Part shown: piece after piece, positions 47,870-60,000 of the stretch
How positions within the stretch are numbered: the first letter of the stretch is position 1
How the letters are laid out: the number at the start of each line of letters is the position of its first letter
NCBI GenBank assembly: GCA_012295275.1
Contig: CM022672.1
Coordinates: 25,680,430-25,744,429 of the forward strand
Direction of reading: 5' to 3'
Length of the DNA: 64,000 nucleotides
Origin: Chrysomallon squamiferum
Lineage: Eukaryota; Mollusca; Gastropoda; Neomphalida; Peltospiridae
The notes under the pieces: generated by a model
The model's database searches: none
What the model was told of the DNA's origin: nothing
The model's input: only the letters and a program-made list of their open reading frames with translations
Made by a program: the position numbers and the translations under genes

Positions 47870-48180
47870 AACTGTATGCATCCTCATAATTTAGTATCAT
47901 TTAATGTAGTATAGTATAGTATAGTATAGTATAGTGTAGTATCATTTAATTTAGTATAGTTAGCATAGTATATATAGTATAGTATAACATAGTATAACAT
48001 AGTATAGCATAGAATGGCATAGTATAGCATAGTATGGCCTAGTATTGTGTAGTATAGCATAGTATAATTTGTATAGTGTAGTGTAGTGTAGTGTAGTGTA
48101 GTATTATACTGTATGAAATGGTATGGTATGTTATAACATAGTATGGCATAATACAATACAATACAGAATAGTATAGTAGC
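47870..48180. repeat. TAGTATAGCATAG-type satellite array
   Basis: A degenerate 5-mer array (TAGTA/TAGCA/TAGTG) in the intergenic region between the WAP and RGS3-like genes. Confidence 0.9.
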
Positions 48181-48607
48181 TTGTCAACTAAGTGATAATT
48201 ATATTATTAGATATTACTATATCTACATTACAAACTCCTCTAAATTCAGAGTAAGCTACAAAAAGGCTGTGCTGTCATGTCTATGTAATCCATGAAATAT
48301 GTTCTTTCTTCAGAATCATAACAGAAGCATACGACTAGTATTACAAAAGCATCATAAAAATAATCCATTGTAAACTTCAAATGTGGGAGAAGACCTTACT
48401 AGCGAAATGTTTTGAGTAACTGTATCGTGTAGGATAAACTCAAATTCAAATACTGGCAGGAATGACACATCAGTAATAATATACAATTTAAAACAGTGGA
48501 CAGACGATTGTACCAAAATGACTTTCCTTTTCTTTAACATGCTAAACTTGAATTAAAATTTAAGATAAGAGATATGATAAAATGATAGAAGACTTTATTT
48601 ATTGAAT

Positions 48608-48956
48608 CAAAACAGAAGAGTTTAGCTGTTGTTTTAAAGATAGTCTTATTAGAGACAGAAGTTTAACTGTCATATTAAAGATAGGAGAGTTCAACTATTG
48701 TATTATACAGAGAAGTTTAATTATTTTATTAAAGATAGAACCTTCACTGTTGTTTTAAAGGTATATCAGTTTAACTGTTGTATTAAAGACAGAAGTTTAA
48801 CTTTTTTTTATTAAAGATAAATGTTTAACTGTTGTATTAAATAATTATATTACAGTTTAACTGTTGTGTTTGAGATAAAAAGTTTGATTGTTGTTTTAAA
48901 TGAGAAGATTTTAATTACAGTGTTAAAGGTAGAAGAGCTTAACTGTTGTATTAAAT
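48608..48956. repeat. Degenerate minisatellite of about 30 bp
   Basis: About ten diverged copies of AGTTTAACTGTTGTATTAAA followed by GATAGA or similar. Period varies between about 25 and 40 bp. Confidence 0.85.
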
Positions 48957-51169
48957 GTACTGCAATGTTAAGTATCTGGTCACTCACTGATTGTGTGGAG
49001 TGGCAAAGGCTCACGGACACGCTGTATCGCAATATCGGTGTATATGTCATCGACCTGTAACTATCAGTTCGTTCAGGTTCATGATTAGCATAATATTAGC
49101 ACAATATTAGCAGAATGATTCCACTGTAGAGATTAAAATAATCATATTTCCTCGCGTTCATTTTGCTATTGATTTTACAACCCACTCTCAGTTTTGAACG
49201 ATTTTTGTTTTATATTTATCTTCCCGCCACCGTAACAAACCCCTCTGATCATAACAATATATATTCTTATATATACGCCATCCTGGAGTTACTGTAAGAT
49301 AGCTTTAATGTTTGATATAAATACTGTGTTAATTCTGCTTCGAAGCTCATAGTAATATGGTCTTATAAAAGCAATGCATGAAATAAAAGAATAATGTGTG
49401 TGTTTGTGTGTGTCTGTGTGTATGAGTGTGTGAACGCGATGTTTTCTGACATGGAACCGGAAGCCATTATTATTATAATTGGAATTCAGAGAATTAATTT
49501 CTAAATTTAAAACATCCAAAGAGTCATATTGTAAACATGAAAGGCACTTTCCACATTAAATTTAATTTTTTTTTAGCTATTTTTTTATTTTTTAGTTACG
49601 ACTATAATTATTTCCAAGTTACATACTGTTTCAAAACATCTGAACAATGGTGTCAACTGGAGTGGTAACGTCATCGCGTAGTTGGTGGAATGACAGTCGC
49701 TATTTTCTGACAAGAAAAGAAACTTTAAAGGAAGTAGATCCGCCCAACACGTGAAGACGTCACCCCAGATCATGTCCCAGTTTTTTGTTTTAAACTGTAT
49801 TTTTGTATTGATATACATTATTACTTGACAATGGACTGTAGAAAGTAATAAACTTGGAAGAGACAGAATATTAGATTATTCTTATATTCACAAGTACCTT
49901 TAATTTGTAGTATTTTCTTATCAGCAGACGATATTTTTGTATTCGTAGCTATATAGTTTTCTTTTTAATTTACAATAATTGTTTTATTTACTATTTTAGT
50001 AAGAAAAAAAAAGTTCGGATTGATGATCATGAAATCCAGTTTCATTTTGTCTACCAAAAATAATTCGCAAACTTTTCATCTGCTGATTCATTTATGTAAT
50101 AAATTCCAAATACATAATATTGGTCATGCAAAATTGTGTTTACTTGCATGATCGTGCGTAGTAATAACAATTTAAGATTTGTGGTTAGTATGCATCTTTG
50201 GTCTTCAATTATCCAATTACACTTAATTAACTGAAATAAACAAACGAGAAAGACATTTTCTTTTTCAGATTTTCTTTTATTTATAGACATAAATAAAGAT
50301 GTGAATGTACAACTGGCGAAATCTACACTACTATTTACAAAACATAAATACGTACATATGTACCAATAACAAAACTTATGACTAACAACATCACTGCAAT
50401 AACGGACTTGCAGCTAATTTCAGTGTTTGTGTATGCAGCCTAAGAAATACAGAGAACAGCTAATTGTGTTTGTGTAAAATATTCTCTGATGCATGAAATG
50501 TTTATTATATTTTATCTAAAATACAAAACTGGCAAAAATACAACAAAGAAAAAATATGGAAAAAGGAAAGAGAAACAGGGAAAAAAATATGTTCAAAAAA
50601 GAAGAAAAGCGAGTTTGATAGAAAAGATTTTGTGAAAATATTTATGTACACGTATTTACAAAATAAGGGAGACGACTAGTCATGGAGTGAACCGACTACA
50701 CAAAAGAACTGTTGTCAGAACAAACACATTTGTTTTGCATTAATATCTCCCTCAGCACTAATAACAACAAATCCACTGTTTTCAGTAGCTAAATTGAAAA
50801 ACGTGGTTTTGATTGAGCTCAAGTAATTCTTAACAAAAAAATAACAAAGCCCTGAAATATGAAATATGAAATGTGAAATTTCATACTCACAAAAAAAAAA
50901 TTAATAAATAAGAAATAAAAACTAAAAATTGAGAAAAACTAAAATGCAAATAGCAAAAGTTTCATTTAAACAAGTTTAGAAAAATCTAATTTTTTATCTT
51001 TCCACTCTTGTTTTCTAAATTATTTGATGTAAACTATTACACCACTTCTTTTTTTCCTTTTATCATGACCTCATAGCCATGTGTCCCAAGCCACAAAAAT
51101 AATTAAAAAACATAAATTAAAAAAAAATAAAAGTTCAAAACGATACAATGATTGTCTAATAGATTATGA

Positions 51170-51922
51170 TTAGATGATGACACCACAAGATGAAATTTCA
51201 CTAGAACTGTAGTACTCCAGATTTCCTCTTAGAGATCTCACTCGCTGTTCCAACAAACTTTTCCAAGTGCATTTCTCCTCCGAACTAGGAGCACGGTATG
51301 TAATGCGTCGCTGGACAGGGATACCAGTACATGGACTCTTTGGACATGTGTGCAGAACAAATTCTGTAGCTATCAAGAAAAAAACAAATGTTAATTAATA
51401 AACAGGTTATTCAGGATTTACATGCACATATGTTCTGAGAGAATAAATAATAAATATCTATTATTTAAAAAAAAAAAAATTTTGGGTGTAAAAAAAACCA
51501 TTCATACATCATTTGATCATTTTAAAAATAATTACATTTGTGGTCAAATTCCATGGCTTTTGAATATGAAAAAGCACATTAATGTATTAAGTGATAATTT
51601 TAATAATTAAAAAGACTTCATAACTAAAAAAATATTACTGTGTGTGCATCTTGCAACAGTAGACAATATACACATTATATTTAAATATTAATGATGAGAC
51701 CGAATGTAACATACCATGTTTGCGCTGTGACTCGATGCCACAAATTTCTCTGAGAAAGAGTGGTTCACTGGAGACATGCAGATAATTATCTCGTTCAACA
51801 TCAACTTCCAGCATGACATCAGAGAACAACAACATGTGACATTTAATCCACTGGTGACCTGCCCACTTGAACATCTCACCACGATAGATAAGATGGCGTT
51901 CTTCTTGACACAATTGAAATAC
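51170..51922 (-). CDS. RGS3-like: RGS3-like exons 15-16: PH domain and C-terminus
   Basis: Exons 51922-51715 and 51369-51170. Strands: HLIYRGEMFKWAGHQWIKCH, MLLFSDVMLEVDVE, YLHVSSEPLFLREICGIE, TEFVLHTC. The C-terminal helix SSEEKCTWKSLLEQRVRSLR carries the tryptophan typical of PH domains. The protein ends SSSEISSCGVII, a possible class II PDZ ligand (hydrophobic at 0 and -2). No RGS domain follows; a stop closes the frame at 51170. Confidence 0.85.
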
Positions 51923-54900
51923 CTGTAACAATAAATACAGTTAATAATAAAATAATGCACAAGCTCACAGTAACAATTAACAGAATAAAGAATTCAACGA
52001 CTTCTCCTGTGATATAATAGTCTACATAGATTGTTCTTAATAATCTACAAAGAATGAGTCATCTGCTACTGTTACAAATCTACTAAGAATGAGTCGTCTG
52101 CTGCCCAATAAATCTTTACTATAAATTAGTTGATATTAATAATAATCTACAAAGAATGAGTCTGTTGATACTGTCAAAACTCCATTAACAATAGTTTGTT
52201 GATGTTATTAATGATCTATTAAGAATGAGTCTGCTGATTATGCTTCAGATTATTCTAATTATATTGCTAATGAGCAGTTTAAGCTTAAATGCACCTGATG
52301 AAATTAGATTTCTGATTCAAGGTATTATATATTATAGATCCCAAAAACAGCATTTAATTTTCTAAATCCATTGTTCATTATGGAAAACTGAGCCAAACTA
52401 TAATCAGTTTTAAATCCTTCATTAACAGATTTTGACACTGATTTGATGTGACACTAATTCTAATTCAACAGTAATAAAGTTAATCCTTTTAATCTCATTT
52501 ACAATTTTGCAACTGTTTAACTAATTGTATTATTTATTTATTTAAAAACTGCCACTTTATTTCTTTAAACACTAATACAAATGACATTTTGATTTATGGT
52601 CAATTTTTTTTTTTTTTTTTAATTTTATATTGCTTATATTTATTATTATTACTATCCTGTTAATGTGATTTTTTTAGTACTTACAGGTATATTCTGAGAG
52701 AAAACCAGACGATCTTGAATTCTCATCACTTCTGAGTCAACAGATCTAATTGTGTCCATTGATCTCGAGGTGGGTATGGTGGGTTGGTGTGATGATGTAC
52801 TGCTGCCACTGGATCCACCACTAGATGATGATCCAGTCTTCATGCTGCAACCCTTGCTACTGTTCTTACTTTGTGATGACAATGACGTCAGACTAGGCAC
52901 ACGACAACCACTGTTTGTGATGTTGTTTACACAACTACGCATTCCTGAAAATTAAAAAAAGAATAAATTTAATAAAATATAGAATATATGTAATAAATAA
53001 ATTTATTGTAGATGTTTGTTGTTGGTATTTAATTTATTTGTTATTATTAGAATTTCTCTTTAAAATGACCGAATCTTAATATCTCAAAAAATATTAAAAA
53101 AATATTAAAAAAAAAATTAAATTTCTTGTGGACATGTGAAATAAAGATGCAGTTTTATAAATGAAGACATCTATAAAAATTAATGATAATATAAAGAAAA
53201 ATATAAACAGTATTGATAATATAAAGGAAAATAAGAACTTACCATCGACAACTTGTGTTAGTGTGAAATGGTCTGCTCCATCTGACTGGGTGTTGGAGTA
53301 GATATCCTGTAGGACTTGGAATAATTCTTTAATATGCTGAATGGGACGATAGACAAAGGCACTAATGGATGGCTGGCCTTCTTCAAGTTTTGGTTCCTGT
53401 AACATAAAAATTAATATTTAGTTCACATACAAATAATAAATATATCTATTATAAATCTTATCAATGTTTAAAGACTCATAGCACTGTTTTCAGTTAAATT
53501 CAGAAAGGCATTTATTTTCCAGTAACACATCAAATGAAAATTTTATTTATTTTCTTTTTTTGAGGTGCTTGTTAATACAGATAAATATCACCAATTTACA
53601 ATGACTATAGCTCTTTTTGCAAACAGTGAACTGAAATTTTTAAAATTCTATTTTGGAAAACTTATTTACCTTGACAAATCTCATAAAATCTTGGTTCTTT
53701 TTTTGATCACTCAGGACAGCATTAGCATCACCAAGACCAGAAGCGTATGTTTCATAGGCCTGACACAACATGTGAACCTTGGACTGGTAAATAAGACCAA
53801 CAGCATTGATGAAGTTAGTGCTGCCATCTGTTGACTGTGATGTGTCTGTGTCTGAATAAGCAGACGGCATGTTGTCCTGCATCTGTTTGATGTGGTACTC
53901 AGAAAAGGTTACCAACTGAAAGTAAAAAACATATTTGTTAAAACCAAAATCAAAATTTATTTATTTAGTAAATCATGTCATCTCTATGTATATATATTTT
54001 TTAGATATAAAATCCAGAGAATATGAATATTTTTAAAGCCTTTTTCAAGTGAGAAGCTAAATTTTATTAAACCTTTTCTTTTTTAAACAGATTTTAAAAA
54101 ATATTATAATAACATCAACACATATTTGCACTATTTCCATTTCTAACGATACTAGAAATTTTTATATATACACTGTTTATGTAACAGTCAAATTAAGAAT
54201 TATTTAGTAATGTTTCAAAAGACTACATAAGTACAAAACAAATTTAACAATACCTTCTCAATATTCTGGAAGAGAGCTTTGTGCTGCTGTGCAGACAGGA
54301 TGCAGTGACGAAGAGGTCGTGAGTAGCGCTGCATGCCTGCATGCATAAAGTCAATAAAATCAAGTTCCAGACTCAGAAGTCGATGAACAGCTTCTTGTTT
54401 CTTCTGTTCTGCAAAACGTCCTGTGTAGGCAGTCTGCAATAAGAAAATACAATAAAACATTGTTTTATGTCAAAAACACACACAATTCTCTAAAATAAAT
54501 AGCATGAGTTGAAAATAAGGAATGATAATTTTACTAGAAAATACAGCTCCAAGTTTGTTTGTTTTTTATTATTATAATAAATAGAGTAGAAAATTTAAAT
54601 ATTTCAAAATTATTAACAAAATACTGATTATCTAGAAATAATTGATTGAAAGTTTTATCAAATGTATTAATTGTTTATGAAAAACAAAGTAAATAATGAG
54701 ATTGCTGTACTCTTTACATAAATTAAATAAGACACCTTGATATACATCTAGTAAGATACTTACTCTGTGACCTTTGTGTAACAGAAGTGGAAGTGGGGTG
54801 CTGGTAGGGAGCCCATCTAGAGAAAACGTATATTCTGGTTCATCCAAAAAACCTGGGTCTTCATCCACTGAAATGCAGTTTTCTTTTGTTTCCTCAACAT

Positions 54901-57900
54901 CACCATCAGACGAATCATGGTCATCCGCAGAATTGTTGTGAATTGTCTCGTAAATTGGAGCTGCAGGTTTCCATGGTGATTTATCAAAGGTTTCTATGGA
55001 AACTTCTCTCTGACGCTGAACATCAAGAACAAGTTTTGTGCCACTTCTCCTGTAATGAAAATAATTTGGTTATAATTTTATAAACAAAATATATCTAAAC
55101 ATTAACTGTTATTTTATAACTTCCTATTTTCCTATACTATCTAACCATCTGTTAATGTTAAAGTCAGTTTTTGCAGTAATTTTTTTTCTTCTGATAAATC
55201 ATAATTTGATTGGGATAAAGTATTTAATTTTCGAATACAAAGCCTCATCAAAATATTATTTCAAATTATAAATTGATTACATTTATTTGATTTTCATCAG
55301 TTATTTAAAATACAAGGGAAAATAAATTATTTAGAACTTACTTGACCAGTTTAGCAACACTGACACAGGTTGACCGGGATACATTCTGACCATTGACTTT
55401 AATAATATAGTCTCCTTTTTTCAGTCCACCCATCTTAGCTGGAGATGCATCATCTACTCTGCCAACTTTTACAGGGAATGAATCAACAACTGAAAAACCA
55501 TATCCATTCTTGCCTCGATACATGTGAACCTGAGTAAAGGAAAACAAAAAAAAATGTTTAATATTCTGGTTTTCATCAATACAATTTTTTTTTAAAGAAT
55601 CATTTAAGTATTTAAAATATTATTACAAATTTGTAATTGATAAAGTTCTTTATTTATAAATCTGTTAAAATATTTAACAAATATGAACTATGTATTTAAT
55701 TTTATAAATAATTCTGAAAATTTGTTTTTAAAATAGTTTTCATAACCACAAAAGTAATAAATAAATCTAATAAACTTACTGTGACAGGTTCCATTCCTAA
55801 CACATCTTTGTTTATAACAGGAATATGTGGGTGATCTGAAATAAAAAAAATGTATTTTGTTAGAATTTAATTATAAATAATCTTTATTATTACTTTAAAC
55901 ATACTGCTGCATATTAATTCATTATAGATATTTTTCTCTTTTACTGGACTACTTAAATAAAATTAATGAAGGTTGTAGAAATAATTCTGAGAACAGCATG
56001 TAATTTTTATCATTTGATCCATATACATATATATAAATATAATACAAAAAAATAAACCTACTTCTAGCTTTAAGTGCTGCTGAAGATCTCAGTTTGTTAG
56101 AAACTTGAAGATGTTTCTTACGGCCAACCTCTTCTGTGAGCAAGTAGTACCAACCATTTACTTCCTGCAGAAAAAAATTAAATAAAAATGTTAAACTAAA
56201 ATATAATACAGTTTTATTAGTTACATGCAGAAACAATAACAAATAAAATTATCTTAAAATGATTTGGCTGTTTAAACATCTGAAGCATTTATAAATAAAA
56301 TAATGATTTATATGTAAAATTAATATAAGATTTGCTGACATGTACATGAATAAATAAAAATATCTAAGATAAATAACATTTATATTTTGAAACAAGTTTA
56401 CATTTCAACTGGAATAATAAAAATCAGATGGAGTGGAAAGAATATTTCTATCATTCAAAGTAAAACATAAAATGGAAGTATTTATGTACAGATAATCTAA
56501 AATATAAAATGAAGTAAGAGTATTTACCTTATTGGGATTCATGAGATGTTTGACACCGAATGACATACATCCAAGGAACTCACTCAAACTGGAAGAAACA
56601 AGATGTTGTTGTGATATACTGTACAAATTCACATTTACATTGGTCTTACTACAACAAGTTATGGTTTTCTTGAACATGATGCAAGCAACTGACTTTCTCT
56701 ACAACAAACTAATTAATGCTCAATCTACTGAGCTCTCCTGGTTTTATGTCCATCTCAAAATGAATTTGTCACCTGTGATTATTACAGTGTGAAAAGATAA
56801 AAATAGGCACACATACCAATATTTTTAATTTGGTTTGGTTTGCCTATTGCACAGGTGTAATAGAGTTATTCCTCTTTGATGTAAACTCCTGTCAAAACAT
56901 TGTCTGGGTTTGCTCTGCAGACTAAATGTTATTTTTAACTGTTTTTGTTTTATTAATGGACTGCTGTGATTGGCATTCAGAATAAAATAAAGATCATGAT
57001 GTGTTATTGTCAATGTTTTATTCTGCTGAACACAAACAACTTACTGTAAGTGTAAATAGAGAACACTGACTGCATTCTATGTTTAAACTCTTTTAACAAA
57101 CTGATAGACAAAAGGAAGTGATTTACAATGAATAAATTTCCATCTTCAAAGAGTTTTACAGAAACTTTACAAAGAACAGATGATCTTATTAAACTATCAG
57201 ATATTGCAATTTGGATGTCTAATTGTAATTATGTTTTTTGGTTGTATAAAATTATTATAAACACATTTTTTTTATCCCATTTCAGTGTATGTAGGAAGTT
57301 TCTTTTAATGTAAACAATTAGGTTTTCAAATAAAAATATTAAGACTGATACAAAGAAAACTGATAGAAATAATAATAATAATAAATAAAAATAGTAAAAA
57401 CTAAAATAATAATAATTTAAAAAATGAAATGAATAATAATAATAATAAACTGAGTACTTACGTTCCAGATTCATCTTTGTGCCAAACAGAAACAAGGAGT
57501 CTTTTATTGTGATCTTCTTCTAGTAGTTCACTGAAAATTTTAATTAAAATTTTATTTAAAACACATCCCTAATAAATTATTACAAACTAATTTGGATATA
57601 TTTAGCAAAATCCATTTATTGTCCATTAAAACCATTGATTAAAATGTTACTAATAATATTGTTAAAAATTAACCCTGCAACAACAATAATATTAATTAAA
57701 AATAATAATTATAATTATAAACACTTAATACTACTGCTACTAATAATAATAGTAAATAAATAAATAAATACTACTATTAATAATAATAATATAAATATTA
57801 ATACAATAAAGTAAGTCAGGAAATTTAGCTTTTAATGCACAAAACATTTTTATTAAAAAAGAAATCTTTAAAAACCGCAGATCAAAGTAAATGTTAAGTA

Positions 57901-59170
57901 GACAAAATTTGCTAAGACTAATTGCTTTTATCACAGAAATCAGACTGCTGTGATCAGGTGAGAAAAAAGCAGGTAGATGTGAATTATTATTTCTGGACAT
58001 CACAGGGTTTGTACTAATCACATTCACACACATGAGTGAGACTTTGTTAGCAAACACTGGACAGTGAGCTGACCAGACATGTACATTGGCTATTAGTAAA
58101 GATGTAGTGCTGTAGAAATGAATTTGTCCTGACTGTCTGCCACCCTTAACAGTACAGATCTCACACATATAAAACAACAGCAATTTGCACCAATAACTCA
58201 CTTATTGTACTTGCAGAAAAAACTAAATATTCTTTTCAGTTAGTTTTTTAGTTTCACACAAGATGTTATACTGGTGCGGGAAGTTATAGCTTGTAGATTT
58301 AATTTCTGCTGGCTTTTATTTTTATCATTATTATAATCATTATATTATTATCACAACCACTACTGTTGTTACTATTATTACTATTATTATTATTATTATT
58401 ATTATTATGGAAGAAATTGTATTATTTTTCTAGTAAATATTAATATATTAGGAAAATTTAAAAAAGATAAACTTACAAAGAAAATTTTTCATCAAAGTCT
58501 GGGTTATTTGAGTTTTGTACAATTCCAGTCTTGCATCGAGTTCGTCTTGAATCATCAGGCACAAGAGACATCTAAAACAGAAGATACAATGTAGAATGTT
58601 TTTTTCCAAACAAAAAAAACATTACCATGCAGAGGTAACCTTCAGTTAATTTGTTTTAATTGTTCGTTGAAAAATCTAGTTATTTTGCTTCTATATCAGT
58701 TTTCAGAAATATATATATATATATATATTTTTCAGCATAATTATACAGCATAACTGTATTATTCCTTTCACTTTCATTTTGAAAACCACAACAAAGTTTA
58801 GATTTTTCACCTTGTTAATTACTTCCAGTTAATAGAGAATTCAGTATTCCATGCATAAGAAAACAAGTGACCATAATGCAAGCCTATGTTAATGCTAGGC
58901 TTTGCTTGCCAAGCTACTGCAAGAGATACAGATGCTACTCTTTTTCTTGGCAGGATATACTCCTTGTCAAAACACTGAACTAGAATCACATACTACTAAT
59001 AATCAGAACTTATTCCTTTTCACTGACATTAAATGAATAAAATTGTTTATTATGAATTTGTAAAATCTAGATTATGGCTTTTGAAAAGATGACTTACCTT
59101 TGCATATGCGTCACATACAGGTTTCCAGTTAGAAGATAAGTTTCGTCCCTGGACAACTGAAATAAGAATG

Positions 59171-59219
<49 letters not shown>

Positions 59220-59717
59220 CAATCATAATAAAACATATATATATCAATAAAGTGAAGTTCTATTCATAAACATAAAATGTATGATAATATTATGAATCTA
59301 TAACAGATGGGTTTTTTTTAATGAAAATGTAATAAATATTAAAAATTATTTTAACATATTTATTTCAGTTATTTTATGATATATACTTGTATATTACATT
59401 CTTTTTAATTTTTCAAATAAAAGAAATTATCCAAAAATATAAAGAGAGAAAACTGACTTACCATGAACAGTCAGCAGACCAAAATTCATATAAGCAGATA
59501 TTTTAAGTTGACCTGAAAGTAAAACAAATATAAGTTAAATATAGGACAAGATATCTGCATATGTAGAAATATAATAAAAACAAATTAAAATGTTACATGT
59601 AGTATGCACTACATATGATACATGATTCTTAACTATCTCACCTTTCTGAAAAAATACAGATCTTCTACTCATTTGATCCTGTGATGAATCAGTACTCTCA
59701 GATCCATAGAGGACCAT
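51170..59717 (-). CDS. RGS3-like: RGS3-like protein: C2-PDZ-DH-PH (RhoGEF), no RGS domain
   Basis: Sixteen exons: 59717-59642, 59512-59462, 59156-59098, 58571-58477, 57530-57462, 56588-56528, 56164-56062, 55835-55780, 55529-55342, 55049-54764, 54433-54254, 53915-53670, 53396-53243, 52944-52685, 51922-51715 and 51369-51170. All are gt..ag and in phase; the sum is 2,292 nt, or 763 residues plus stop. Order: Ser-rich N-terminus (1-25), C2 (about 26-165), PDZ (about 190-265), acidic linker, DH (about 349-560), Ser-rich loop, PH (about 630-740). C2 and PDZ closely resemble vertebrate RGS3 (GCMSFGVK, then GWYYLL). A DH-PH unit normally exchanges nucleotide on Rho GTPases. The protein ends SSCGVII. 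The acceptor gtaacag sits one base before the start codon used, so an upstream 5' exon beyond my view is possible. Confidence 0.88.
52685..52944 (-). CDS. RGS3-like: RGS3-like exon 14: Ser/Gly-rich loop between DH and PH
   Basis: 260 nt, phase 1 to 0. After the end of the DH it is strongly Ser/Gly/Thr-rich (KTGSSSSGGSSGSSTSSHQP), then SRSMDTIRSVDSEVMRIQDR, which leads into the PH. An insertion of this length between DH and PH is longer than usual and probably flexible. Confidence 0.82.
53243..54433 (-). CDS. RGS3-like: RGS3-like exons 11-13: DH (RhoGEF) domain
   Basis: Exons 54433-54254, 53915-53670 and 53396-53243. CR1-like helix: QEAVHRLLSLELDFIDFMHA with the conserved glutamate (SLE). CR2-like region: HKALFQNIEKLVTFSEYHIK. 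CR3-like region: AFVYRPIQHIKELFQVLQDI. The canonical CR3 is close to KPVQRIxxYxLLLxxLL; here PIQ is kept but the arginine is His and the tyrosine is replaced, so exchange activity may be altered. The last helix runs into exon 14 (MRSCVNNITN). Confidence 0.8.
54764..55049 (-). CDS. RGS3-like: RGS3-like exon 10: PDZ end and acidic linker
   Basis: 286 nt, 96 codons with the split one. It begins with the last PDZ strand and passes into a stretch rich in D, E and S (DDHDSSDGDVEETKEN) and then DEPEYTFSLDGLP, probably disordered and a candidate phosphorylation segment. Donor CACAGA|gtaagt. Confidence 0.85.
55342..55835 (-). CDS. RGS3-like: RGS3-like exons 8-9: linker and PDZ domain
   Basis: Exon 8 (55835-55780) links the C2 to the PDZ. 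Exon 9 (55529-55342) carries most of the PDZ: VHMYRGKNGYGFSVVDSFPV, where GYGF is the carboxylate-binding loop, then VDDASPAKMGGLKKGDYIIK and VNGQNVSRSTC. The last strand falls in exon 10 (SGTKLVLDVQ). The nearest known relative by eye is the PDZ of RGS3 (PRGKDGFGF). Confidence 0.9.
56062..59717 (-). CDS. RGS3-like: RGS3-like exons 1-7: N-terminus and C2 domain
   Basis: Exons 59717-59642 through 56164-56062. The C2 begins GQLKISAYMNFGLLTVHVVQ, continues RNLSSNWKPVCDAYAKMSLV and PDDSRRTRCKTGIVQNSNNP, then FDEKFSFELLEEDHNKRLLV, and ends in GCMSFGVKHLMNPNKEVNGW. Vertebrate RGS3 has the same order (a T-x-D-x-Y strand, SLIPEDSR, KRLLVTVW, GCMSFGVK, GWYYLL). Acidic loop residues at the usual calcium positions are partly present (D in CDAYAK, D in NPDFD), so calcium dependence is open. 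Confidence 0.9.
59168..59216. repeat. (AAT)n microsatellite in RGS3-like intron 2
   Basis: A plus-strand AAT run close to the acceptor of the exon at 59156, so on the transcript the tract lies just before the 3' splice site. Confidence 0.95.
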
Positions 59718-59819
59718 ACTGTTACAAAGATAGTATTTTACTGAGGGAAGGGGACAAAAAGACAAGCTGTGGAAGAACAGGTGAAAAAAGCACTACTCAG
59801 TTTATCTTTGCTCTATTAC

Positions 59820-60000
59820 CAAATGGTTATATATGGGTGGAGTACAACTATTTACAGAGCTTGGTCTAATTACAGGTGTGTTGTTACAAGACCTGACAAC
59901 TAGATATTCCTCACTGACCAGTGGACAGTGTGTTGTATGCAGCATTCTGATTGGTCCCTGTTGGGGGTTGATTGGGATTGGCAACCAAAGGTTGATTGGG
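59820..60000 (-). promoter_or_regulatory. CCAAT-box cluster upstream of the RGS3-like start
   Basis: On the minus strand four CCAAT pentamers (plus-strand ATTGG at 59950, 59971, 59977 and 59995) lie within 50 bp, 233-282 bp upstream of the ATG at 59717. A TATA-like ATATATAACC is near 59827-59834. Together they could be a promoter whose transcript enters exon 1 without splicing. Confidence 0.4.

Larger units (their letters stand above)
45881..51169. other. Intergenic region between WAP gene and RGS3-like gene
   Basis: No coding exon was recognised. It contains (TTTA)n at 45968-46001, (TTTTA)n at about 46226-46280, (TTA)n at 46509-46561 and 46799-46845, a TAGTATAGCA-type array at 47870-48180 and a degenerate minisatellite at 48608-48956. 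Small CpG-richer unique patches lie at 47540-47600, 49010-49075 and 49660-49765. The right end (about 50270-51169) is the expected 3' UTR or downstream flank of the RGS3-like gene; minus-strand AATAAA signals occur near 50500 and 50276. Confidence 0.5.

Noticed and set aside
51170-51185. CaaX prenylation box at the end of the RGS3-like protein
   Set aside because: The cysteine is the fifth residue from the end (C-G-V-I-I), not the fourth, so the motif does not fit.
57740-58201. 153-codon minus-strand open frame between RGS3-like exons 4 and 5
   Set aside because: It has no domain features, ends in repeat-derived residues and lies wholly in an intron that splices cleanly across it.
59718-59765. 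Extension of the RGS3-like start to 59765
   Set aside because: The codon at 59765-59763 is TTG, not ATG; the first ATG in frame is at 59717.
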